Below, piece after piece: positions 1 to 6,378 of a stretch of DNA of 64,000 nt. The DNA lies in contig CAMKEM010000005.1 in NCBI GenBank assembly GCA_946411565.1, forward strand, positions 25,878 to 89,877, given 5' to 3'. Under the pieces are notes generated by a model that was given only the letters and a program-made list of their open reading frames with translations, searched no databases and was not told the origin of the DNA. Source of the DNA: an uncultured Prevotellaceae bacterium (lineage in GTDB: Bacteria > Bacteroidota > Bacteroidia > Bacteroidales > Bacteroidaceae). Positions within the stretch are counted from its first letter, which is position 1. Each line of letters starts with the position of its first letter. The position numbers and the translations under genes were made by a program.

Positions 1-120
1 TCTTACCAATCTTCTACCAATAAAAATATTTTGATAAGATTTTAACTGATGGATTAAGATTGTGAAGATTGGTAATTATTGTCAGTTAAAAAACAGCTTG
101 CTGTTTGCCGTGCAGGTTAT
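1..120. repeat. Partial copy of dispersed palindromic repeat
   Basis: This stretch closely resembles 54890-54992: both contain a TTACCAATCTT run, an AT-rich middle, then AAGATTGGTAATTATTGTC and an AACAGCTTGCTGTTTGCC hairpin. The two halves are inverted relative to each other (TACCAATCTT against AAGATTGGTA). The copy is cut by the window edge, so its full extent is unknown. No gene is visible here. Confidence 0.75.
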
Positions 121-157
121 GGCCTACGCGATCATAATAGCAAATTATGCTTGCGGA

Positions 158-226
158 ATTACCACACTATTTCGGCAAATTACCACACTAATTATAAAGA
201 ATAGCACACTAATTCAGCACATGGGG
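158..226. repeat. Short direct repeats upstream of the VirE/DUF3987 gene
   Basis: The word TACCACACTA occurs twice, followed by a third, degenerate copy (AGCACACTAATT), at roughly 25-29 bp spacing just before the promoter of the next gene. The spacing is compatible with a regulator binding array, but no protein can be named. It may equally be another of the word-repeat elements seen elsewhere in the window. Confidence 0.4.
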
Positions 227-232
227 AAAAGG

Positions 233-264
233 CTTGGAGGTACGGGGAAATTGTTGTAATTTTG
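233..264 (+). promoter_or_regulatory. Bacteroidetes-type promoter for the VirE/DUF3987 gene
   Basis: CTTG at 233-236 and TAATTTTG at 257-264 are separated by 20 bp, a fair match to the -33/-7 consensus. Transcription would start near 270, which is downstream of the most upstream in-frame ATG (234) and upstream of the ATG at 330, so it favours 330 as the start codon. Confidence 0.5.
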
Positions 265-329
265 TAATCGTGAACGGGGCCGAGGGGCTCATAGTCGAAC
301 TCAAAATTATTAACTTTAACAATTCAGCA

Positions 330-2606
330 ATGACACAGAGATTTACCAACATCGGTTACATGGATTCTTGTCGAAGCAAGACCATGAAGCGTCTTACTCC
401 TGAGGCGCTTGAGACACTTACTACCTCCAACGAGGTGAACAGCATCATGCGTCAGATTGAGGCGGAGGCTGATCAGGAGGCGAAAAGCAGGCTGAAGGGC
501 AATCTGCCTGTGGTGCTCTTTGCTTGCCAGATGCCTGAGGATGGCGTGCGTCCAACGGCTGAGACTGCCATTCCAAGCGGGTTCTGCCTGCATGACTGGG
601 ATCACATCGAGGTGGATCCTCGCAAGCTCTACGATGAGCAGATTGCGGGCAAGGAAACGGAACTGGGCATCGTTCTTGCTCATGTCACTCCTCGTGGCGA
701 AGGGCTCCGACTGGTGACTATCCTCCGTGAAGACGAGCGAATAACACAATGTCAGGAGAGGCTTGCAGCAACATTCGGGATGAGCCAGTTTGCCGACCGG
801 AAGATCAAGGATCTGTCGCGCGTGTCATTCCTTCCCAGCAAGGACTACATGCTCTTCGTTGACAATGACAGGCTCTTCAATCATGTTCTCGAGGAGGGGA
901 ATAAGGATGAAGGGATGAAGGATGAGGGGATGAAGGATGAGGGGATGAAGGATGAGGGGATGAAGGATGAGAGCCAGAATGCAGTTGAGGTGAAGGTGAG
1001 CGACAACTTCAACTATCAGGGCATCAAGTTCAGCAGCATCATCGAGGCTCTGCTCCGACGAATAGCCACACAGGGTGAGCCTCGCGAGGGTGAGCGCAAC
1101 GACGACCTCTTCATACTTGTGCGTGAGCTTCGCCACATCTGCGACTACAACTTCAACACGCTCTACATGCTCGTGGCTCCTTACTTCCCCACCCTTCCCG
1201 ATGCCGAGATTCGTCGCACCATCAGCAACGCCCTTGCCACCAACGGTCGCACGATAACGCCCGTGATGAGAGGTGTGATTAGCGAGCTGAGAAACGTGAG
1301 CAACGCTTCTGACGAGACCGACATCCAGCTGCCTCGTCTGCCTAAGCTCTCAGCCGTGGAGGAGATGATTCTCGCACACTACCCCAAGCATCTCCGTTCG
1401 CAGGTGTATATGGCTATGCTGCCAATCTGGGGCGTGTATGGCACACACATCCGCTTCAACTACATGGACGGCCGTGAGAACTCGCTCTCGTTTCAGACAG
1501 CCGTGGTGGGCAAGAGCAGTAGCGGTAAGGCATTCGCTGCGCATCTCTTCGACCTTATGACGAAGCGCATCCGCATTGAGGACAACATTGAGCGCCAGAA
1601 GGCTGCCGAGTATCTCGCCATCTGCAACAAGGCAAGCGATGCCTCTGAGAAGCCTGACGACCCTCGTCCGCGAGTGAAGCTCTTCGGCGACGACATCACC
1701 ACAAGTCAGATGCTGGAGTATCTCGACAATCTCGACGGAGAACATGCCATTCAGTTCACGGAGGAGGTGGCTCGACTCTCGAAGGCGAAGAAGACGGTGT
1801 ATGGCGATAATGACGACCTGCTGTGCAAGGCTTTCGACAACGCCATGGGCGGTAAGGAGAGCAAGAGCCATCTGACGCGCAACATACGCATACCTATCTA
1901 TCTGAACTGCCTCTACTGCGGTACTCCGGGCGGTATGCATAAGTTCTACAACAACCCTGAGGGTGGTCTTAACAACCGTGTGCTCTTCGCCTTCATGCCA
2001 TCGGTGAGGATAAAGGGATTTCCGCACTATGAGAACCTTACCGAAGCGGAACAGGCACAGTTTGACGAGGCTTGCGACCTGCTCAGCGAGGCAGGCAAGG
2101 ACGGAAGGAAGGTGGAGCTGCCTTGGCTTGAGAAGACCATCACGATGCTGAAGAACAAGTGGGACAAGGAGGATGACGAGAACCCTGACGAGGTGTGGTA
2201 TGACCTGGGCAAGCGTGCCCTTGTGGTGGCTATGCGAGCAGGTGTGCTGCAATGGTATCTTCGCAGCTGTCCTACTGACGAGAAGCAGATTCGCGACATA
2301 GCGAAGGTGGTGAAGTGGACTGCCGAGGCTCACCGACTTGGGGTATATACCTTCTGTGGCAAGGACTACGAGGACATCAACGACATCGACAACTCTCTCA
2401 TGCAGAAGCAGGGACGAATGTCGAAGAACAAGAAGCTGTTCTCTGTGCTTCCCGACCATTTCAGCGTGCAGGAGCTCATTGCCCTTCGTGTGCAGAATGG
2501 TGACAGCGCCAACGTGAAGATGGTGATAAGCCGATGGGTTGCTGACGGACTTATACGTAAGGTGTCGGAAGGATGCTACGAGAAGGTGCTGCAACTGGTG
2601 GCGTAA
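330..2606 (+). CDS. VirE N-terminal/DUF3987-type protein (mobile-element primase/helicase-like)
   Basis: The protein has about 758 residues from the ATG at 330; a longer reading from 234 is possible, but the predicted promoter lies inside it. The N-terminal part resembles the BT4734/VirE-N domain (a region with FCLHDWDHIEVDP and GEGLRLVTIL) and the C-terminal half resembles DUF3987, including a P-loop-like VVGKSSSGKAF segment near residue 395. Proteins of this architecture are usual in Bacteroidetes integrative elements and prophages and are thought to act on DNA, but their biochemical role is poorly defined. Residues around 190-214 are five copies of a G-x-K-D-E pentapeptide encoded by a 15 bp tandem repeat. 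The gene is visibly more GC-rich than most neighbours. The family assignment is fairly secure; the function is inferred. Confidence 0.75.
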   Translation: MTQRFTNIGYMDSCRSKTMKRLTPEALETLTTSNEVNSIMRQIEAEADQEAKSRLKGNLPVVLFACQMPEDGVRPTAETAIPSGFCLHDWDHIEVDPRKLYDEQIAGKETELGIVLAHVTPRGEGLRLVTILREDERITQCQERLAATFGMSQFADRKIKDLSRVSFLPSKDYMLFVDNDRLFNHVLEEGNKDEGMKDEGMKDEGMKDEGMKDESQNAVEVKVSDNFNYQGIKFSSIIEALLRRIATQGEPREGERNDDLFILVRELRHICDYNFNTLYMLVAPYFPTLPDAEIRRTISNALATNGRTITPVMRGVISELRNVSNASDETDIQLPRLPKLSAVEEMILAHYPKHLRSQVYMAMLPIWGVYGTHIRFNYMDGRENSLSFQTAVVGKSSSGKAFAAHLFDLMTKRIRIEDNIERQKAAEYLAICNKASDASEKPDDPRPRVKLFGDDITTSQMLEYLDNLDGEHAIQFTEEVARLSKAKKTVYGDNDDLLCKAFDNAMGGKESKSHLTRNIRIPIYLNCLYCGTPGGMHKFYNNPEGGLNNRVLFAFMPSVRIKGFPHYENLTEAEQAQFDEACDLLSEAGKDGRKVELPWLEKTITMLKNKWDKEDDENPDEVWYDLGKRALVVAMRAGVLQWYLRSCPTDEKQIRDIAKVVKWTAEAHRLGVYTFCGKDYEDINDIDNSLMQKQGRMSKNKKLFSVLPDHFSVQELIALRVQNGDSANVKMVISRWVADGLIRKVSEGCYEKVLQLVA
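898..972 (+). repeat. In-frame 15 bp tandem repeat, five units
   Basis: Five adjacent copies of GGGATGAAGGATGAG (the first with two substitutions) encode GNKDE and then GMKDE four times. The unit is a multiple of three, so copy-number change would alter linker length without breaking the frame. It falls between the VirE-like and DUF3987-like parts. Confidence 0.95.
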
Positions 2607-2613
2607 GAGGGGC

Positions 2614-2639
2614 GGTAACAAGTAACAGGTAACAATAAG
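2614..2639. repeat. GTAACAGGTAACA-type repeat, copy 1 of 3
   Basis: A 26 bp block beginning GGTAACAAGTAACAGG and ending AACAATAAG follows the stop codon of the VirE/DUF3987 gene by a few bases. An identical block is at 4518-4543, where it supplies the stop codon of the preceding gene, and a near-identical one is at 6184-6209 downstream of rtcB. Confidence 0.9.
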
Positions 2640-2659
2640 AAAAATAGTGTAGAAGAAAT

Positions 2660-2690
2660 TTTGTGGGGTGCAGGAATATTGCTATCTTTG
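2660..2690 (+). promoter_or_regulatory. Promoter upstream of the 3038 gene
   Basis: TTTG at 2660-2663 and TATCTTTG at 2683-2690 with a 19 bp spacer match the Bacteroidetes consensus. Start of transcription would be near 2697, giving a leader of about 340 nt that runs through a repeat element before the gene at 3038. Confidence 0.65.
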
Positions 2691-2719
2691 CAAACGCATG
2701 AGGTGTTCTTGCACCCCAC
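2663..2719. promoter_or_regulatory. Inverted repeat straddling a promoter (possible operator)
   Basis: GTGGGGTGCA at 2663-2672 and its exact complement TGCACCCCAC at 2710-2719 flank the -7 box. The left arm lies in the spacer and the right arm lies just after the predicted start, so the pair cannot form a hairpin in the transcript. A dimeric DNA-binding protein is one explanation; chance is not excluded. Confidence 0.4.
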
Positions 2720-2765
2720 GGAAAGAAAATCTAAACATGGTGAGTTAGACGGATTAATTTTCAAG

Positions 2766-2975
2766 ACTGCGAGGGCTGAAAGCCCGACACCTAACAGGGC
2801 AGTCCGTGAGGGCTGTCAATACGATAGGTATATGGTGAAAGGAGCGCTGTAAGTGCGACACCTGTAAACTATGACTCTAGGTGTCGGTCCTACAGACCTC
2901 ATTCCATAAATATCGACAAATACAACAGCCCTTACGGACTGCCCTTTTAGGTGTCGCACCTACGGCGCTCTTTGT
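2766..2975. repeat. GACACCTAACAGGGCAGTCC repeat family, copy 1
   Basis: The block contains GACACCTAACAGGGCAGTCC near its start and the inverse GGACTGCCCTTTTAGGTGTC near its end, with GGTGTCGGTCC and GCTGTAAGTGCGACACC inside. Related blocks occur at 45400-45535 and 58940-59145. A degenerate version of the ACGTGAGTTCGACGAATT end motif lies just before it near 2739. No ORF is carried. Confidence 0.85.
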
Positions 2976-3037
2976 CGATTTTAATCTATAGAAAATCTAT
3001 AAAAATGTCATCAACTCACATTAAACAAACAATAAAT

Positions 3038-4027
3038 ATGAAAGAAAATATATTAAAAGACATACTGAATCGTTTTGACCACTTTATAAAGAATGTGGAT
3101 TTCGACAATCTGCCTGAACGGGATAGTGAGGACTATCGCGAGCTGCTGATGCAGACGGCTAACGACGGGATATTCTGCGATGGAAGATACAGCGCGAACA
3201 CGGAATATACGCTTGAGGTATTCGAAAACCCTGACTATGCAAGCGAGAGCCGTAGTCTGGTTGCTATCAATGCCCTGAGCGAGAAAGACCGCGTGCGCTT
3301 CAGGTTCTATCTGGATCTGAAGGATATGTGCTATCCTCTTTTCCGTGGCAAGAAGACAGACTGGTCGGCATGGCCTTGGAACATGGCAGACGGCGAGAGC
3401 AGCTTGGACAACAAGGAGCTGTATGCCTTCATAACCGACTGCAAGTGGCCGAACCTGTCGGCAGCCATCCTGTATGACATTCACATGCTGATGATGAACG
3501 ATGAGGAGAACTACACCAGCGTGGCTCGCAACGAGGTTTCGATGCACGTGTTCTATGGCATAAAATCGCACTGGGGAGGACATGACCAGTCAGAGGAGAA
3601 AAAGAAGAAACTCGTTGCAGCCATAGGCAAGTGCGCCGACGACCTGTGGGCTGTAGAGAACCACATGAAGGTGGGAAGGCTCGTGTGCAAGGATATGCTC
3701 GAATTGTCGCTCTATGACGCTATGGACACCTTTATCGACTCTACGTTCCGCTATCAGCAGGTGCTCATGGCGAGTGAGATGGCTGCATGGATAAGGGAGA
3801 ACTGGACCATAGGCGAGAGACATCCTGAGAAGGCAAAAGAGAAGGCGTTGTGGGCAAAGCTTGATGAGCTGAAAGCAAAGTATGACGTTAAGTCGCCAAA
3901 CATGAACCACACCTGTCTCATCATCGCCATTGACATACTCCAGATGTCGATGTTCTCGGAGGAAGAGGAGAACTTCGATGATGAGGATGAATGGATCGAC
4001 GAGTCTGACGAAGATAAAACAGAGTAA
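3038..4027 (+). CDS. Unrecognised protein, acidic C-terminus
   Basis: About 329 residues from the ATG at 3038; in-frame ATGs at 3005 and 2951 would lengthen it. I do not recognise the family. It has no signal peptide or clear membrane segment, is rich in Asp/Glu/Trp, and ends in a strongly acidic tail (EEEENFDDEDEWIDESDEDK). Three bases separate it from the next gene, so the two are probably cotranscribed. The pair sits next to the VirE/DUF3987 gene, a context that suggests accessory or mobile-element cargo, but nothing in the sequence gives a function. Confidence 0.7.
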   Translation: MKENILKDILNRFDHFIKNVDFDNLPERDSEDYRELLMQTANDGIFCDGRYSANTEYTLEVFENPDYASESRSLVAINALSEKDRVRFRFYLDLKDMCYPLFRGKKTDWSAWPWNMADGESSLDNKELYAFITDCKWPNLSAAILYDIHMLMMNDEENYTSVARNEVSMHVFYGIKSHWGGHDQSEEKKKKLVAAIGKCADDLWAVENHMKVGRLVCKDMLELSLYDAMDTFIDSTFRYQQVLMASEMAAWIRENWTIGERHPEKAKEKALWAKLDELKAKYDVKSPNMNHTCLIIAIDILQMSMFSEEEENFDDEDEWIDESDEDKTE

Positions 4028-4030
4028 GGC

Positions 4031-4522
4031 GTGGAGTGGGAAGAAGAAATATTTGAGCCTCGGCCGAAGAAGGCGGTTGGGCGACCTGCGAGGAATCCTT
4101 TTCATACCGTAGAGTGTGAAGAGGATTTCATACGTCGCTGTAGGAATATGGTAGAGAGATATTATCACCCCACGCCTAACACGTATTCGGATTTCGTGTT
4201 TGCAGCAAGGAAGAAGACAAGCAAGTCGTGCTTCTGGGCGATGATCTTCATCTACTATATGGAAGAGAAAGGCATGGATGAAAATTATTCAGGCTTCATA
4301 GAGCGCGTGGTCAGCACGCTCGGCAACTCGGTGATATGCGACCGCCCTACTTTGAGCCGCACCATCGGGAGATTGCAGAATCTCTACATCACCATTGACG
4401 ATGCCCGACTGACGGATATGGATAATGACATAAGCATTTCAGAAGCTGACATGAAGGCTCGCAGAAAATACAGGAAGCAGTATGTGGATGTGGTGAGGTA
4501 CTGGGAAGAGTGCCTGGGGTAA
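4031..4522 (+). CDS. Unrecognised small protein with AT-hook-like motif
   Basis: About 163 residues with a GTG start three bases after the preceding stop codon, which indicates translational coupling. Near the N-terminus KKAVGRPARNP contains the GRP core of an AT-hook, a minor-groove binding motif. The rest looks helical and basic with no signal peptide. The stop codon is formed by the first bases of the GTAACAAG repeat at 4518, so the repeat may have trimmed or extended the original reading frame. DNA binding is an inference from the short motif only. Confidence 0.65.
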   Translation: MEWEEEIFEPRPKKAVGRPARNPFHTVECEEDFIRRCRNMVERYYHPTPNTYSDFVFAARKKTSKSCFWAMIFIYYMEEKGMDENYSGFIERVVSTLGNSVICDRPTLSRTIGRLQNLYITIDDARLTDMDNDISISEADMKARRKYRKQYVDVVRYWEECLG

Positions 4523-4543
4523 CAAGTAACAGGTAACAATAAG
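4518..4543. repeat. GTAACAGGTAACA-type repeat, copy 2 of 3
   Basis: Identical over 26 bp to 2614-2639. It overlaps the end of the preceding reading frame and supplies its TAA. As at the first copy, a good promoter follows within about 60-90 bp. Confidence 0.9.
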
Positions 4544-4601
4544 GAAAATAGTCTTGCTCGTTGTATAAACATGTACTTATTGCTGAAAAATCCCGTAAAA
4601 T

Positions 4602-4632
4602 TTTGTTGATTCATTTTTTTGTTGTACCTTTG
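4602..4632 (+). promoter_or_regulatory. Promoter of the rtcB leader
   Basis: TTTG at 4602-4605 and TACCTTTG at 4625-4632 with a 19 bp spacer are an excellent Bacteroidetes promoter. The predicted start near 4640 lies about 240 nt before the rtcB start codon, an unusually long leader. Confidence 0.75.
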
Positions 4633-4639
4633 CAACCTC

Positions 4640-4855
4640 ATTTGTAATACATAATTATTTTTAGTTTAACAAATACAGAATAGAGTAAGCAGACTCACTT
4701 GACAAAGATGTAATAAAAAATACCTGCATATTTAAGCAAGGCGCAGATGCCAAGTTGATGTTCTTGTCGCAAAACCAGAACAGGAACATTGTGACTATGG
4801 CAACGCATTTTACAGACAGCCCTTATTGTGTCCTCGCGTGAGCGAGCAAGGGTTT
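4640..4855 (+). ncRNA. Candidate structured leader or small RNA upstream of rtcB
   Basis: Between the promoter and the rtcB ATG at 4880 there is no credible ORF but there are two structures. At 4756-4767 and 4780-4791 a 12 bp helix forms (three G-U pairs), enclosed by TGCC (4748-4751) with GGCA (4799-4802) and then GCG (4741-4743) with CGC (4804-4806). Further on, CTCGC-GTGA-GCGAG at 4833-4846 is a perfect stem with a GNRA-type loop, enclosed by CCCTT (4820-4824) and AAGGG (4848-4852) and followed by TTTTAT, which resembles a terminator. It could be a cis-regulatory leader or a separate RNA of about 215 nt. I cannot match it to a known RNA family. Confidence 0.5.
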
Positions 4856-4879
4856 TATATTCACAAAAAATATTACATC

Positions 4880-6082
4880 ATGTTAGAACTAAAAGGAAAG
4901 TATTGCAAAGATTGCAAGATTTTCACAGATAATATAGAACAGGATGCACTCAGCATGATCTATCATTTCCTTGACCAGGCAATGTTTGATAATGCCAAGA
5001 TTCGCATCATGCCTGATGTCCATGCAGGCAAGGATATAGTTGTTGGCTTCACCGTGCCATTCTCTGATCATGTCAATCCCGACCATGTTGGTGGCGATAT
5101 CGGTTGTTCAGTAAGCACTACTATCACAGACCAGAAGGTCAGTAAGGATGAATATCCTACTATCGAGCGTAAAATTCGTGAAAATGTGAAGTTTGGCATG
5201 ACAATTCACGAGAATGCGAAATACGAATATCGTGAACTATACAGTTATCTTAAGAACGCGCATCAGAAAGCCCGTAAGCAATGGCCTGAGATGGTGAACG
5301 ACATCGATATCAGCGAGAAAGGGATTACCGAATTTCTTAAACGAGTGGATCAAAGCGAACACATGTTCTATCATAGCATCGGTACTGTAGGTGGAGGAAA
5401 CCATTTCGTTGAGATAGGAACAACACCTGATGGATGCTATGCTTTCACCATCCATTGTGGTAGTCGTAATCTCGGTCAGAAAGTGTGGAAATACTGGAAG
5501 ATGGAGGCAGGCAAACTGACAGGTATCACTAACGGGTATCTTGTAGGTGAAGCAATGAAGGGGTATCTCACAGATATGGTTATTGCTCAGGCGTATGCTG
5601 AATTCAATCATAAGATTATCGGCAAACTGATTCTTGAGTCCATATGTTATGCAAGTGGGAAGCCTGTGCATGTCAAGGAGGTTGTTCACACCACTCACAA
5701 CTATGTTGACTTCCAGATGAAGATGCTTCGCAAGGGTGCTGTGGCGGCTCCTGAAGGTCGTAGGTTAGTCATTCCATTCAATATGCGTGACGGTCTCATT
5801 ATTTGTCGTGGCAAAGGCAATGATGACTGGAACCAGAGTGCTCCTCATGGTGCTGGCAGACTTATGTCACGTGCCATGGCAAAGGAACTTATTGCCCTTG
5901 AAGACTTTCAGGTGGTTATGCAAGGCATCTATTCCACATCAGTATGTACAGGTACTATTGACGAGAGTCCGATGGCATACAAAGATCCTGAAGAGATTTT
6001 GCAACTCATAGCCCCAACGGTAGAGGTTGAGTATTTCATTCGGCCTATTATAAACCTGAAGGCGACAAGTAGTTATGAGTAA
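4880..6082 (+). CDS. rtcB: RtcB-family RNA-splicing ligase
   Basis: About 400 residues, normal for the family. RtcB joins RNA 3'-phosphate or 2',3'-cyclic phosphate ends to 5'-hydroxyl ends in a GTP- and Mn-dependent reaction, used in RNA repair. Visible signatures are MPDVHAGKDIVVGF, DHVGGDIGCSV (metal-binding Asp and Cys), GTVGGGNHFVEI, HCGSRNLGQ and SAPHGAGRLMSR near residue 325, whose His is the guanylylated residue in the family. The ATG at 4880 is chosen because it gives the standard N-terminus; the reading frame upstream to 4826 crosses the hairpin. No rtcA or archease neighbour is present. A clear terminator follows. Confidence 0.95.
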   Translation: MLELKGKYCKDCKIFTDNIEQDALSMIYHFLDQAMFDNAKIRIMPDVHAGKDIVVGFTVPFSDHVNPDHVGGDIGCSVSTTITDQKVSKDEYPTIERKIRENVKFGMTIHENAKYEYRELYSYLKNAHQKARKQWPEMVNDIDISEKGITEFLKRVDQSEHMFYHSIGTVGGGNHFVEIGTTPDGCYAFTIHCGSRNLGQKVWKYWKMEAGKLTGITNGYLVGEAMKGYLTDMVIAQAYAEFNHKIIGKLILESICYASGKPVHVKEVVHTTHNYVDFQMKMLRKGAVAAPEGRRLVIPFNMRDGLIICRGKGNDDWNQSAPHGAGRLMSRAMAKELIALEDFQVVMQGIYSTSVCTGTIDESPMAYKDPEEILQLIAPTVEVEYFIRPIINLKATSSYE

Positions 6083-6103
6083 ACAAAAGGTAATAATAAA
6101 CAG

Positions 6104-6134
6104 AAAACCATCGTCGATTTTTGACGGTGGTTTT
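6104..6134 (+). terminator. Intrinsic terminator of rtcB
   Basis: AAAACCATCGTC pairs with GACGGTGGTTTT (12 bp, one G-U) around a GATTTTT loop, 22 bp after the stop codon. The 3' arm ends in TTTT. Confidence 0.85.
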
Positions 6135-6183
6135 CACTATATAGAGATGTCAAACAAAATATGAATCTACTGAATTATCTGTC

Positions 6184-6209
6184 AGTAACAGGTAACAGGT
6201 AACAATAAG
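6184..6209. repeat. GTAACAGGTAACA-type repeat, copy 3 of 3
   Basis: Reads AGTAACAGGTAACAGG and then TAACAATAAG, nearly identical to the copies at 2614 and 4518. Confidence 0.85.
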
Positions 6210-6225
6210 GAAATTAGTGCAATTG

Positions 6226-6371
6226 AAGGAGTGAAAGGAGTACAAGTAGTTTTTCTCTAAGGCTCAACAAGCTACGCAAGTTCCGCTCCTAAAGTCGCTT
6301 AAGGAGTACAAGACGATAGCTTTTTATCGTTTATACATCCGTCTTGCACTCCATGTACTCCTTGTACTCCA
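6226..6371. repeat. GGAGTACAAG palindromic element, copy 1 (convergent junction)
   Basis: The word AAGGAGTACAAG and its inverse CTTGTACTCCTT or close variants occur repeatedly, with GGAGTACAAGACGA at 6303-6316 facing TCCGTCTTGCACTCC at 6338-6352. The element fills the gap between rtcB and the convergent outer-membrane gene. Related copies are at 30753-30850 and 57369-57533. Confidence 0.85.
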
Positions 6372-6378
6372 TATAAAA

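Noticed and set aside
234..329. Upstream extension of the VirE/DUF3987 protein
   Set aside because: A predicted -7 box lies at 257-264 and the extra residues lack similarity to the family start; 330 is preferred.
1350..2621. Long minus-strand reading frame opposite the VirE/DUF3987 gene
   Set aside because: It is a shadow frame with many His and Leu residues, no promoter and no recognisable family; the plus-strand protein is clearly real.
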